A stretch of 64,000 nucleotides of DNA from Firmicutes bacterium AM31-12AC (GCA_003480425.1 QUJA01000005.1:1-64000); one strand, 5' to 3'; shown: positions 19,992 to 29,891, numbered from the stretch's first letter. Notes: generated by a model from the letters alone, not told the origin. Numbers and translations are program-made.

Positions 19992-20870
19992 ATGCAGGGA
20001 AAGATAATAAAAGGTATCGCCGGATTCTACTACGTTCATGTAGTAGAATCCGGCATTTATGAATGTAAAGCGAGAGGAGTTTTTCGAAAAGACAAGAAAA
20101 AACCACTCGTAGGAGATAATGTAGAGATAGAAGTACTGGATGAACAGGAAAAAACAGGAAATATTATAAATATTTTACCAAGAATGAACGAATTGATCCG
20201 ACCGGCAGTGGCAAATATTGACCAGGCATTAGTTGTGTTTGCAGTAACAGAGCCAAAGCCACATTTTAATTTGCTGGATCGTTTTTTGGTTATGATGGAA
20301 AGCAAGGAGATTCCGGCGATACTTTGTTTTAATAAAAAAGATATCGCCAAGAAGCAGGAAGTTGCAGAATTAGAAGAAGTATACCGGGCATGTGGATATC
20401 CGTTGATATTGATCAGTGCAAAAGAGGAAGAGAATATTGAAGAAATAAAAAAAGTACTTCGGGGAAAGACAACAACGGTCGCAGGTCCGTCCGGAGTTGG
20501 AAAATCTTCTTTGATCAACTTGCTTCAGTCAGATATTCAGATGGAGACCGGAAGTATCAGCAAGAAGATTTCAAGAGGAAAGCACACAACAAGACATTCG
20601 GAGCTTATTACAATTGACGACAACAGTTACATTATGGACACTCCGGGCTTTAGTTCATTGTATGTAAATGAATTTGAAAAAGAAGAATTAAAATATTATT
20701 TCCGTGAATTTGCATCATATGAAGGGCAATGCAGATTTAACGGATGCGATCATGTGCATGAACCGGGATGTGCGGTTAAGGATGCAGTGGAGGAAGGTAA
20801 AATTCATAAAATCCGTTATGAAGATTATCTTGAAATGTATCAAGAATTAAAAAACAAAAAAAGATATTAA
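19992..20870 (+). CDS. rsgA: Ribosome small-subunit-dependent GTPase RsgA
   Basis: A 292-residue circularly permuted GTPase in 30S maturation. It has an N-terminal OB fold, a G4 motif (NKKD) ahead of the P-loop GPSGVGKSSLINLL, G3 (DTPGF), and a C-terminal zinc knuckle CRFNGCDHVHEPGC. The TAA stop at 20868-20870 is immediately followed by the rpe leader. Confidence 0.95.
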   Translation: MQGKIIKGIAGFYYVHVVESGIYECKARGVFRKDKKKPLVGDNVEIEVLDEQEKTGNIINILPRMNELIRPAVANIDQALVVFAVTEPKPHFNLLDRFLVMMESKEIPAILCFNKKDIAKKQEVAELEEVYRACGYPLILISAKEEENIEEIKKVLRGKTTTVAGPSGVGKSSLINLLQSDIQMETGSISKKISRGKHTTRHSELITIDDNSYIMDTPGFSSLYVNEFEKEELKYYFREFASYEGQCRFNGCDHVHEPGCAVKDAVEEGKIHKIRYEDYLEMYQELKNKKRY

Positions 20871-20887
20871 TGGGAGATTTAAGTAAA

Positions 20888-21550
20888 ATGAAAAACATAT
20901 TAGCACCATCAATTTTATCGGCAGATTTTAAAGTGTTAGGGGAGCAGGTTAAAACTTGTGCAGAGAATGGCGCAGAGTATCTTCATTTTGATGTGATGGA
21001 TGGAATGTTTGTATCAAACATTTCATTTGGAATCCCGGTACTTGCTTCAATCAAAGGTGCAGCAGATATCGTGATGGACGTACATCTTATGATAGAAGAA
21101 CCAATCCGTTATGTAGAAGCATTTCATAAAGCCGGAGCAGATATTTTAAATGTGCATTATGAAGCATGTGAAGATGTTCAGGCAACGTTAGATGCCATTC
21201 ACAAATGCGGAATGAAAGCAGGGCTTACAATAAAACCGGCAACACCTGTAGAAGTGTTAAAACCATATCTTGATCAGGCAGAACTGTTTTTAATTATGTC
21301 TGTAGAACCAGGAAAAGGTGGTCAGTCATTTATTCCGGAATCCCTGGATAAAATTAGAGAATTGCGTGGATTATTAAACGAAAAAGGGTTAACAGCAGAC
21401 GTAGAAGTTGATGGCGGAATCCATCTTGGTAATGCAAAAGAAGTTCTGGAATCAGGAGCTAATGTATTAGTGGCCGGTTCAGCAGTATTTAAAGATAACA
21501 TTGCAGAAAATGTAAAAGGCTTTATGGAGATATTAAACGAAAATGAATAG
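20888..21550 (+). CDS. rpe: Ribulose-phosphate 3-epimerase
   Basis: A 220-residue TIM-barrel enzyme interconverting ribulose-5-P and xylulose-5-P. Motifs are LAPSILSADF, HFDVMDGMFV, DVHLMI, MSVEPGKGGQ and VDGGI. The ATG at 20888 is preferred over an in-frame ATG at 20870, because GGGAG (20872-20876) sits ahead of it and the protein then starts MKNILAPS, as homologs do. It overlaps thiN by 8 bases. Confidence 0.94.
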   Translation: MKNILAPSILSADFKVLGEQVKTCAENGAEYLHFDVMDGMFVSNISFGIPVLASIKGAADIVMDVHLMIEEPIRYVEAFHKAGADILNVHYEACEDVQATLDAIHKCGMKAGLTIKPATPVEVLKPYLDQAELFLIMSVEPGKGGQSFIPESLDKIRELRGLLNEKGLTADVEVDGGIHLGNAKEVLESGANVLVAGSAVFKDNIAENVKGFMEILNENE

Positions 21551-22196
21551 ACGAACAGTAGTTGTCAGCGGTGGAATGTTAGACGAAGAATTCACGTTGC
21601 AAATTTTAAAGAGCGAAGAAACCGAATACATTGTTGCGGCAGATCATGGATTAGAATTCCTGTATAAGCATGGAATTAAGCCAGATTATATTGTTGGAGA
21701 TTTTGACAGCACATCAGAAGAAATTGTAAATTATTACAAGACAGAAACAAAAGTGCCAATTCGGCAGTTTAATCCGGTAAAAGATGCATCTGATACCGAA
21801 ATCGCACTTCGCTTGTGCCTCAATATGGGAAGAAAAAATATTGTAATACTTGGAGGAACAGGTACCCGTATCGATCATATCTGGGCAAATGTACAGAGCT
21901 TGAAGATAGCAAAGGATGCGGGGGCAGAAGCATGTCTGATGGATGCACATAATCGAATCCGTTTGTTAGATGAATCGAACATAATTCGAAAGTCAGAAGC
22001 ATTTGGCCCATATTTTTCAGTTTTTCCATTAGACGGAGAGATTATAGATTTTAATATAACAGGGGCAAAATATCCACTGCAGCATCATACATTAATGCCG
22101 TTTGACAGTCTGTGTGTCAGTAATGAGTGGGAAGAGGAAGAAGTCGAAATCACATTTCCGGTGGGAAATGTAATTTTGATGGAGACAAGAGATTGA
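21543..22196 (+). CDS. thiN: Thiamine diphosphokinase
   Basis: A 217-residue enzyme transferring pyrophosphate from ATP to thiamine. Conserved motifs are ADHGLEFLYKHGIKPDYIVGD, DFDS, DASDTEIAL, GGTGTRIDH and the C-terminal beta-sandwich that binds thiamine. It closes the rsgA-rpe-thiN set seen in many Firmicutes and overlaps rpe. No TPP riboswitch precedes it. Confidence 0.93.
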   Translation: MNRRTVVVSGGMLDEEFTLQILKSEETEYIVAADHGLEFLYKHGIKPDYIVGDFDSTSEEIVNYYKTETKVPIRQFNPVKDASDTEIALRLCLNMGRKNIVILGGTGTRIDHIWANVQSLKIAKDAGAEACLMDAHNRIRLLDESNIIRKSEAFGPYFSVFPLDGEIIDFNITGAKYPLQHHTLMPFDSLCVSNEWEEEEVEITFPVGNVILMETRD

Positions 22197-22211
22197 GGGG
22201 AAAATCAGAAT

Positions 22212-22709
22212 ATGGAGAGATTTGAATTTAGAAATATCCGTCAAGATGAGGTGGAACAGGCAATTGCTATAGAGCAAATTTGTTTTCCACCAAATGAAGC
22301 ATGTTCACCGAGGGCAATGAAAGAGCGTATAGCTGCCGCACCAGAGTTGTTTCTTGTAGCGGTAGATAAAGATACTGGTAAAATAGCAGGATTTCTTAAT
22401 GGATTATCTACGAAAGAATTCAAGTTTAGAGATGAATTTTTCACAGATGTAAGTCTTTATGATCCAGAGGGAAAGAATATTATGTTGCTTGGTCTGGATG
22501 TGCTTCCTGAGTATAGAAAGCAAGGACTTGCGAGAGAAATTGTCTGTCAGTATCGTAGAATAGAACATGAAAAAGGGCGCAATATGCTGTATCTGACATG
22601 TCTTGCAAACAAAGTGGAGATGTATAAAAAGTTTGGATTTGAGGATAGAGGAATTGCGGATTCTACCTGGGGTGGAGAAGAATGGCATGAGATGACTTGC
22701 AGAATATAG
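22212..22709 (+). CDS. GNAT-family N-acetyltransferase
   Basis: A 165-residue acetyltransferase of the GNAT fold. The acetyl-CoA-binding motif A is LLGLDVLPEYRKQGLARE (about 96-113). The C-terminal segment YLTCLANKVEMYKKFGFE follows the usual motif B pattern. The substrate is unknown; it could be a small molecule or a protein N-terminus. It is 15 bases after thiN and probably shares its transcript. Confidence 0.85.
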   Translation: MERFEFRNIRQDEVEQAIAIEQICFPPNEACSPRAMKERIAAAPELFLVAVDKDTGKIAGFLNGLSTKEFKFRDEFFTDVSLYDPEGKNIMLLGLDVLPEYRKQGLAREIVCQYRRIEHEKGRNMLYLTCLANKVEMYKKFGFEDRGIADSTWGGEEWHEMTCRI

Positions 22710-22760
22710 TGCTTAGGGAATAATAGATTAGATGATGAAATTATACGAGGAAGAGTAATA

Positions 22761-23201
22761 ATGAAGGAATATAGATTCTATGGTTGGCAGAATGCCGATG
22801 TTCCTACTGTTAATGAAGAATATAAAAAAGTAAAAAATCCAAGACATCTGTATGATTTGTTGTCGGAAATCTGGTGCGCTGATACCTGTGCACCGAGAAT
22901 GAGAGATGGTTGGTCAAAAGAAAATATGACGTTGGGACAGTGCTCGATTACTGCATTCCTTGCACAGGATATTTTCGGTGGAGAGGTATATGGAATCCGA
23001 AGGAGTGGTGGTAATTATCATTGCTATAATGTGATTGGTGATTGTATATTTGATCTTACAAGTGAGCAGTTCAAAGATGAGGGTTTATCTTATGAGAATA
23101 ACCCTGTCCAGAGTCGAGAGGTTCATTTTGAAAAAGAAGAAAAGCGATTGAGGTATGAATTCTTGAAAGCAGAGTTAAGGAAGCTTATATCAGAGAGGTA
23201 A
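22761..23201 (+). CDS. YunG-like protein
   Basis: A 146-residue soluble protein of unknown function. It resembles the YunG-like family: an N-terminal LYDLLSEIWCADTCAPRMR segment, the conserved GQCSITAFLAQDIFGGEVY motif with an invariant cysteine, and NYHCYNVIGDCIFDLTSEQF, whose cysteine, histidine and aspartate pattern is reminiscent of a papain-like fold. That catalytic reading is inference. GAGGAAGAG precedes the ATG. It is followed by a strong terminator. Confidence 0.7.
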   Translation: MKEYRFYGWQNADVPTVNEEYKKVKNPRHLYDLLSEIWCADTCAPRMRDGWSKENMTLGQCSITAFLAQDIFGGEVYGIRRSGGNYHCYNVIGDCIFDLTSEQFKDEGLSYENNPVQSREVHFEKEEKRLRYEFLKAELRKLISER

Positions 23202-23204
23202 GAA

Positions 23205-23259
23205 TAAAAAGTCCGTTACAATATACAGAGATGTTATGCATATTGTAATGGACTTTTTA
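23205..23259 (+). terminator. Rho-independent terminator, possibly bidirectional
   Basis: AAAAAGTCCGTTACAATAT and ATATTGTAATGGACTTTTT form a long stem of about 19 pairs with one G-T mismatch. A-rich and T-rich ends on both sides could terminate either strand. It ends the core operon. Confidence 0.9.
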
Positions 23260-23290
23260 TATTATAGTCTAGAAAAATCAGGAGATGTGT

Positions 23291-23944
23291 ATGGTAATAG
23301 GAATTATAGAAGATGATAAATTGTTAAGAAAAGCATTAGATACATCTTTGAAAAATCAAGGTTATACAACGATTTTTGCCGCTTCAAGAAAAGAGGCAAT
23401 TAAAAATATAAATAGTTCTGTAGATTTGTTGATTGTGGATATTGGATTACCGGACGGAGATGGAATAAATCTATATCAGGAACTTCAAAAAAATGGAAGA
23501 ATCCCGGCAATTTTTTTAACTGCAAAAGATGATGAAAAAGATATGTTAAAAGCGTTTGATATAGGAGCAGATGATTATGTGGTGAAACCATTTTCAATAA
23601 AAGTATTGTTAAAACGTATTGAAGTTGTTTTAAAGAGAAAGTCAAATGAAAATACTTTTATGTGCGGACAAGTCACCTTGTATTCTGATAGAAAACAGGT
23701 TTTTGTAGGAAAAACAGAAATATCGTTAACACTCAAAGAGTATCAGCTTTTGGAATATTTTATTATGAACCAGAATCAGGTTCTTACAAAAGAGATGATA
23801 ATGGAAAATATATGGGGAATCGATAGTGAATTCATTGATCCTAACACAATTAGCGTTATGATCAGCAGATTGAAAAAGAAATTGAATGATTCATCGAATG
23901 TTATCAGTAATGTATTTGGAATGGGATATAGAATGGGAGATTAG
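23291..23944 (+). CDS. OmpR-family response regulator (Bce-like)
   Basis: A 217-residue response regulator. The receiver domain has the acidic pair (EDD, residues 7-9), phospho-acceptor D50 in LLIVDIGLPDGDG, FLTAKDD and the lysine in YVVKPFS. The C-terminal winged helix ends in ISNVFGMGYRMGD. ATG at 23291 is preferred over 23285, because AGGAG at 23280-23284 would abut the latter. It is directly followed by its kinase and then by an ABC transporter, the arrangement of BceRS/BceAB antimicrobial-peptide detoxification modules. Confidence 0.92.
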   Translation: MVIGIIEDDKLLRKALDTSLKNQGYTTIFAASRKEAIKNINSSVDLLIVDIGLPDGDGINLYQELQKNGRIPAIFLTAKDDEKDMLKAFDIGADDYVVKPFSIKVLLKRIEVVLKRKSNENTFMCGQVTLYSDRKQVFVGKTEISLTLKEYQLLEYFIMNQNQVLTKEMIMENIWGIDSEFIDPNTISVMISRLKKKLNDSSNVISNVFGMGYRMGD

Positions 23945-23945
23945 C

Positions 23946-24866
23946 ATGGCTATAGCAATTTTCACAGTACTTTTAATAGGTTTCATACTCGGAGGAAGCA
24001 CTGTATATTTAGTTGAAAATCATTTAAGAACAAATGAAATGAACAAAATATATAAATTGACCGAATCCTTAATAAACGGCAATGAATTAGATGGTTCTGA
24101 TATAGGGAAAGAAACGCTTTATTCTAAAACGGCCAATCAGTTAATCCGTTTACAGGAAATGTTAGAAGGAAGAAGAAAAGAGGCTGAAAAAAGTCAATAT
24201 GAGATACAAAAATTGATTTCTGAGATTGCGCATCAACTAAGGACACCGCTGGCGAATATAAAAAATTATACAGAATTGCTACAAGAGTCATTGGATGAAA
24301 CGCAAGAAGTATTAAATACAGAATACATGAAAGACTTGCGAACGAGTGAAGAACAATTATGTTTTTTGGTAGAGAGCTTTATAAAAACTGCTCGATTAGA
24401 GCAAGGAATCATACAAGTTCATATGCAAAAAGAAAATCTTGTCGAAACAATTCTAAATGCATTAGGGCAAATACAAAAAAAGGCAGAAGATAAAGGTATC
24501 TTTTTTCAAGCAGAATTGCCGGAGAAAATTATTTGCGAACATGATAAAAACTGGATGTGTGAGGCATTTTATAATGTGTTTGATAATGCAGTCAAATATA
24601 GCAAAAGCAACAGTACGATCGATATCACAATGAAACAAACGGAAATGTTTTATAAAATTCAGATAAGAGATTATGGAATCGGGATAAAAGACGGAGAAGA
24701 AAACAAAATTTTTCAAAGATTTTATCGAGGTGAACAGGCAAGAGGTCAGGAAGGATGCGGAATTGGTTTATACCTTTCCAGAGAGATTGTCCTATTACAA
24801 AAAGGGATGATGAAAGCAAAAAAAATGAAGCCAGGGCTGCTTATAGAAGTGAATCTTCCGGTATAG
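23946..24866 (+). CDS. Sensor histidine kinase (Bce-like partner)
   Basis: A 306-residue membrane kinase. One clear transmembrane helix (about 3-26) is followed by a short linker and the HisKA box EIAHQLRTPLANIKN with the phospho-acceptor near residue 96. The HATPase domain has an N box (DNAVKYS), G1 (RDYGIGI) and G2 (GCGIGLYLS). There is no large extracellular sensor domain, so input probably comes from the adjacent ABC permease, as in Bce-type systems; that is inferred. ATG at 23946 follows the regulator stop by 1 base. Confidence 0.92.
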   Translation: MAIAIFTVLLIGFILGGSTVYLVENHLRTNEMNKIYKLTESLINGNELDGSDIGKETLYSKTANQLIRLQEMLEGRRKEAEKSQYEIQKLISEIAHQLRTPLANIKNYTELLQESLDETQEVLNTEYMKDLRTSEEQLCFLVESFIKTARLEQGIIQVHMQKENLVETILNALGQIQKKAEDKGIFFQAELPEKIICEHDKNWMCEAFYNVFDNAVKYSKSNSTIDITMKQTEMFYKIQIRDYGIGIKDGEENKIFQRFYRGEQARGQEGCGIGLYLSREIVLLQKGMMKAKKMKPGLLIEVNLPV

Positions 24867-24882
24867 ACAGTTCATATGCAGC

Positions 24883-24916
24883 TTGTAAGAAGTTTGTAAG
24901 AGGTACCATGTATAAT
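24883..24916 (+). promoter_or_regulatory. Response-regulator-type direct repeat and promoter ahead of the ABC transporter
   Basis: Two TTGTAAG heptamers at 24883-24889 and 24894-24900 are spaced by exactly 11 bases, about one helical turn. They lie just upstream of TATAAT at 24911-24916, where no good -35 hexamer exists. This is the expected layout of an OmpR-type activator site, so the neighbouring response regulator is the natural candidate. Confidence 0.6.
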
Positions 24917-24967
24917 AGATTATGGCTGAGTTAAAGGTATCATTTACGAAAGGAGTTTACAGAAAAG

Positions 24968-25651
24968 ATGGATATAATTAAAGCCATAAATCTAAAAAAA
25001 TATTATACATCTGATACATATGAAGTGCGTGCTTTAGATGGTGTGTCATTAACGGTGGAAGAGGGCGAATTTATAGCGGTTGTCGGTACGTCCGGATGTG
25101 GAAAGACAACACTTATGAACATGTTAGGAGGTCTTGACATTCCGGATTTTGGAGGTGTTTGGATCAGAAATACAAGTTTAAAAGATCTTAACAAGGAAGA
25201 AAGAACAATATTCAGAAGAAGAAATATCGGATTTGTATTCCAACAATACAATTTAATTCCTTCGCTTAGTATACGCGAAAACATAGTTCTTCCGATGCGA
25301 CTTGACGGCAAGGAAATTGATATAGATTTCTTTAATGAGATTGTAGAAATTCTTGGATTAAAAGATAAATTAGAACGTTTTCCATCAACACTGTCCGGTG
25401 GACAGCAACAGCGAGTTTCTATAGCGCGGGCATTGTTGACGAAACCGGCAATTGTCCTGGCGGATGAACCGACCGGGAATCTGGATTCTGTTACAAGTAT
25501 GGAAGTCGTAGGATTACTAAAATCCTGTGCTGCAAGATTTCATCAGACGACATTGATCGTGACGCATCAAGAAGAGGTCGCACAGATGGCAGACAGAGTA
25601 ATACGTATGTCTGATGGGAAAATCTATACAAGAGATTGTAACGATTGTTAG
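24968..25651 (+). CDS. ABC transporter ATP-binding protein (BceA/MacB-like)
   Basis: A 227-residue ATPase. Walker A is [14 protein letters not shown], the Q-loop region [18 protein letters not shown] is typical of the MacB/LolD/BceA group, the signature is LSGGQQQR, and Walker B is [20 protein letters not shown] precedes the ATG. It pairs with the FtsX-type permease that follows and is likely controlled by the upstream two-component system through the TTGTAAG repeats. Confidence 0.93.
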   Translation: MDIIKAINLKKYYTSDTYEVRALDGVSLTVEEGEFIAVVGTSGCGKTTLMNMLGGLDIPDFGGVWIRNTSLKDLNKEERTIFRRRNIGFVFQQYNLIPSLSIRENIVLPMRLDGKEIDIDFFNEIVEILGLKDKLERFPSTLSGGQQQRVSIARALLTKPAIVLADEPTGNLDSVTSMEVVGLLKSCAARFHQTTLIVTHQEEVAQMADRVIRMSDGKIYTRDCNDC

Positions 25652-25662
25652 GAGGGATTACT

Positions 25663-28419
25663 ATGCTTCACAAGAACATTCCGAATAACAATAAAGACAT
25701 AATCCGATTCCTGGCTAAAAATTTTGCAGGCACAAAAAAGGTGAGAAATACGATTCTATTTTGCTCGATTGTAATTGGCATTGTTGCTATTACCATGGTA
25801 TTCGGAATCTCCTTTGGAAAAATACAGGCAGAAGAAATAAGATTAATCAGAGAAAATGGAACTGCTTCTTCGGGGAGAATAGAAGATGGAACAGAAGAAC
25901 AATATGCAAAATTAAAACAACTGGATTATATAAAACAAGTTGGAAAAAGTATTTTTGTAGGTGAAGCTACAGAAGTTTCGGAGAACAATGCAAAAACGAT
26001 ATGTGATATAGTCTGGGCTGACTCAGAAAGCTGGAACGATTTTTTGAGATCGGCATATACCAATGTGATTGGAAGCTACCCACAGAAAAAGGATGAAATT
26101 CTATTATCTGAGCGGGCATTGAAAAAACTTGGTATCTCTGAACCGGAACAGGGAATGGAAATAAACTTAGATGTATACAAAGGTGTGTTTGAACATTCAA
26201 AAGAAAAATTCGAATTGTGTGGCTGGTATACAGACTCTGGAAATGAATTAGCAATCGGATATATTTCACATGACAAAATTAAAGAGTTGAAACTGGAAAA
26301 GGGTCCTTATACTTTACTTTTCAGTCAGAGTGATCATTTAAACAGGAGTAAAACAGAGGAAAAATTATATCAGACATTGCCGATGAAGAGTGCAGATTAG
26401 AAGATATACGTTTCTGATACAGCACAATATACTGCTGTTTCTAAATTCGCAGGTGGATATGAGATGGTGATATTAGGAACGCTAGGTATTTTGTGTGGAA
26501 TATATTTCCTTGTGGGCAATGTCCTTTGGATATCCATGAGTGAAGATGTTCAAAATCTCGGTTTGCTCCACACGATTGGAGCTACAGAAAGACAGATTAC
26601 GAAAATTTATCGAAAACAAATGCGGTCACTCATGTTAAAAGGCTCAGTCTTGGGAAGTTTGATCTCTGCACTGATTTTAGTCTTATTAATACCGGAAATA
26701 TTAGGTTTCCATTTTTATCAGGAAATGGGAGGGAATACAATACTTTCCTTTTTCAGACCGTGGATTCTTTTGCTTTCTGTTGTATTTGTAAATGGAATTT
26801 TGTGGATAGCATCGGAAGGCGTTATTAGAAAAATAACGAAGCTGTCTTGTATTGAGAGTGCAACTTATGATGGAAATATGGGTGACAGAAAAATAAAACA
26901 TCCTGGGAAACTGGTGTTGAAACGCTCTGAAACAGGAGAAATGTTTTATATTGCATTGGGAAATATAACGCGTCATAAAGCACGATTTATCATTACAAGT
27001 ATTTCCATATTTTTAGGAGTTCTGTCTTTTATTCTAATGAATGTACTTACAAATGGATGCGATTATAAGCATCTTCTTGAGAAACGTCCTGATTTTTTGC
27101 TGGCAGGAGAGTTTAGCAAATTCGGGAAAAGCCAGGGATGTGGGGAAGAATATAAAACCAGAGAAATCGATGTGGATCCTTTGCTGACGCAGGGAGATTG
27201 TGTGGAACTGCTGTATGATAACGATTATGATGAATTTTCACCAATCTCTCAAGAGTTGGAAAAAAAACTACATAAGATAGAAGGTATTGATTGGGAAAAA
27301 TCTAATCTGATCGAAGGAGCTTATGTAACTACAGTTATGTCCAGAAAGAGCATCCGCCCTTATGACGAAGGGCTTTCGAATCTTACAAATGACAATATGA
27401 TGGAAGAATTCAGTTGGAATACTGTGCAGATTTTAAATGACAATCAAATCTTGTCGCTTAAGAAATACGTTCAGGATAATCAACTCAATATTGATTTGAA
27501 ATCTTTGGAAGAAGGAAATGGCGTGCTGATTATACATGAACATATGCTGACCCCGGAACAGCAAAAACTTGCAGATGAAGCAATTGGCGAACCGGTATAC
27601 TTTAAAACTTTGCTTTCAAGAGAAGATGCGATTCGTAGAAAAGAACAAATTAATTCTGATAGTAAAGGGGAACAACAGAAAGACGAATTTCCTCAAAAGG
27701 AATCCGAAACATTTATCCTATGTGGGTATTTAGATCGGCAAAGTAATAATTTCCCGGAAATAAATCAATCCTGGCATGGAGAAGGCAGCTTATATTATTT
27801 TATCAGTGAGAAAGGCTTTCAAAAGATACCAACTGAAAAAAAGATATTAACAATGGAATTAACTGCTGATCCGGAAAAAGAACCTTATGTGAAAACACAG
27901 ATTAGTGAGCTGATATCCGAGGAAAATAAGAAACGCTCTGAAATGACAGAAGTATCAATGGATGAAGGAACCGGCGAAGCAGGAGTTTTTGTTATCTGTA
28001 AATCAGACCTGATGCAACAAAAAGAAACATATATGAGAGGAAATCGAATTCTCCTAGGTGCTATAAGCATCATATTATTCATTGCGGGATTGACAAATTA
28101 TTGTAACGTCGTATTTATAGGAATGTATGCTCGGAGAAAAGAATTTGATATTATGAAGAGTATTGGGATGACAGATAAGCAAATGAAATTAATGCTTTTT
28201 GGAGAAGGTAGTTATTATTTTATGTGTGTAATAGGATTGCTGTTTACCGTAGGTGTGGCAGCTTTGGTTGGCGTAAAAATATATATGGAAAATAAATTAT
28301 CATACTTTACATTTCATTGGCCGATTCAGATTACTGTGAGTGTAATGTTATCATTTGCAGTTATTAATATTTTTGTTACATGTCTTGCATGTAAGGAAAA
28401 ATCTGGAAAAACAAATTGA
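25663..28419 (+). pseudogene. FtsX/BceB-type ABC permease with in-frame stop
   Basis: Permease of about 918 codons belonging to the MacB/FtsX class, with transmembrane segments near the N-terminus, around residues 260-400, and in a C-terminal group of three. Large extracytoplasmic regions lie between them. ATG at 25663 follows AGGAGGG (25650-25656). Codon 246 is TAG (26398-26400), and the frame continues without interruption on the far side (KIYVSDTAQYTAVSKF). A single substitution therefore separates two otherwise coherent halves. The cognate ATPase and two-component system are intact. Without readthrough, only the first transmembrane helix and part of the first soluble domain would be made. 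Confidence 0.85.
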
Positions 28420-28582
28420 TCAAAAAGGAATGAATTATACGCTTTTTAAGGCTTGTAAGGTGGTGCAAGAAAGTCATGACCAAAGAGTGATAATCCAATC
28501 ATATAGATAGCTTATGGCAACAGCAGGTTGCTTTTCATCCTGCAGATTTATCGATATGATAAAGATAACGGAGGTGACGACT

Positions 28583-29350
28583 ATGGAAACAAAAAATATT
28601 ATTTTGAAACTTCGTACTGGAAGAGGAATGTCACAAGACGAGCTGGCAGATAAAATCATGGTTACAAGGCAGGCAGTATCACGTTGGGAAAATGGAGATA
28701 CCGTTCCAAATACGGATACACTTAAGCTCTTATCGAAAGAATTTGATGTCTCAATCAATACGCTTTTGGGAGAACCGAGAAAGTTGATTTGCCAGTGCTG
28801 CGGGATGCCAATTGATGATGATTCCATATTGGGACGTGATAAAGATGGCACATTAAATGAGGAGTATTGTAAATGGTGCTATGCAGATGGAACGTACACA
28901 TATAACGATATGGATGAATTGATTGATGTATGTGTAAAGAATATGGTAAATGAAAGCTTTACCGAAGAACAGGCACGCACTTATCTGGAAGAAATGCTTC
29001 CAAAGTTAGATTACTGGAAAAGGTATGATGAACTTAGTGATAATGGGCAGTTTGAAAAGTTTAAAAAGCAATTGATAAATGAAATTAATGATCTGCATAT
29101 AGACGGACTTCCAAGGATAGACAAACTAAATGCACTTGTGGGGAAATATGTGAATTTGGAATATACTCTGCCTAATAGTCAAAAAGTGAACTTCCTTGAT
29201 GATCAGAAAACCTATCTGGGGAACCAATTGGAATCTGAATTCGGAGGAGACAGGTGTTTCGGTATTTTGGCAAGTATGGATTTTATTCTGGTATGTACAT
29301 ATGAGAAGGATGGTAAAAATCCGGAGCTTCTGATTTATAAAAAGAGATAA
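28583..29350 (+). CDS. XRE-family regulator fused to a zinc-ribbon domain
   Basis: A 255-residue protein. The N-terminal helix-turn-helix (about 6-58) includes MSQDELADKIMVTRQAVSRW. It is followed by a putative zinc ribbon with CQCCGMPI and YCKWCYADG (about 69-105), then a helical segment and a C-terminal beta-rich domain (about 175-255). GGAGGTG at 28570-28576 supports the ATG at 28583; an in-frame ATG at 28514 lacks such a site. This HTH plus zinc-ribbon pairing is known in clostridial genomes, but targets are unknown. It sits between two transporter loci and may respond to the same stress. Confidence 0.82.
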   Translation: METKNIILKLRTGRGMSQDELADKIMVTRQAVSRWENGDTVPNTDTLKLLSKEFDVSINTLLGEPRKLICQCCGMPIDDDSILGRDKDGTLNEEYCKWCYADGTYTYNDMDELIDVCVKNMVNESFTEEQARTYLEEMLPKLDYWKRYDELSDNGQFEKFKKQLINEINDLHIDGLPRIDKLNALVGKYVNLEYTLPNSQKVNFLDDQKTYLGNQLESEFGGDRCFGILASMDFILVCTYEKDGKNPELLIYKKR

Positions 29351-29370
29351 TATAAGCAAAAAGAAAAGTT

Positions 29371-29399
29371 TTGACAAATAAACGACCGTTTACTATCAT
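29371..29399 (+). promoter_or_regulatory. Promoter with embedded TetR-type palindrome
   Basis: TTGACA (29371-29376) and TATCAT (29394-29399) are spaced by 17 bases. The spacer contains the perfect palindrome TAAACGACCGTTTA (29379-29392), a typical TetR/AcrR-family operator shape. No tetR gene is present in the window. The promoter now drives only a collapsed permease remnant, so the original regulator and ATPase were probably lost by deletion. Confidence 0.55.
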
Positions 29400-29437
29400 T
29401 GAAATAGTTTCTTGAAATCTTTCAAGTATATTTTTAT

Positions 29438-29869
29438 GATGCTAAAAAGAATAAGGCTCGTTCTAAAACTTCAACAGCCATGTATTTTGTACTGTTCTTT
29501 TTGCTGGTTTTCGGACTTCTAGGCGGAATCTTTACATTTCTTGCAGTGAAACTATGTATGCCGTTGATTCATGCGGGCATGGACTGGATGTATTTTGCAC
29601 TGACTGGTCTACTGCTTGGAATTAAAATGCCGGTGCTGACATGGACCAACGAGATTATGCCAATCAAGTAGGGAGCACCGGTCATGATCACCTTATTTGG
29701 TGGTTTTGTATATATGGCACTGTTGTTTGCAGGATTTATGCTTCTACCTGGATGGATACTGGGTTTTGGTGGATATATGAGCTGTTTTGTGGGTGTAAAT
29801 CTGTTTATATCAGTGTTGGCATACCTGTGGTTACGGAAAAAAGGTGTTGCTATTTTTGAGACGCTGTAA
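29438..29869 (+). pseudogene. Remnant of an ABC-2-type exporter permease, internally deleted
   Basis: Only fragments of a much larger membrane protein remain. The first part (KARSKTSTAMYFVLFFLLVF to about position 29600) looks like the start of the membrane domain. The second (MPVLTWTNEIMPIK, then GAPVMITLFGGFVYMALLF to AYLWLRKKGVAIFETL) looks like the C-terminus of the same kind of exporter. Both are in one frame, interrupted by TAG at 29669-29671. The middle of several hundred residues and the true start are absent. It lies directly upstream of an intact ABC-2 ATPase/permease pair. Confidence 0.65.
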
Positions 29870-29891
29870 TGAAAATGAGAGGTGAGAAGAT

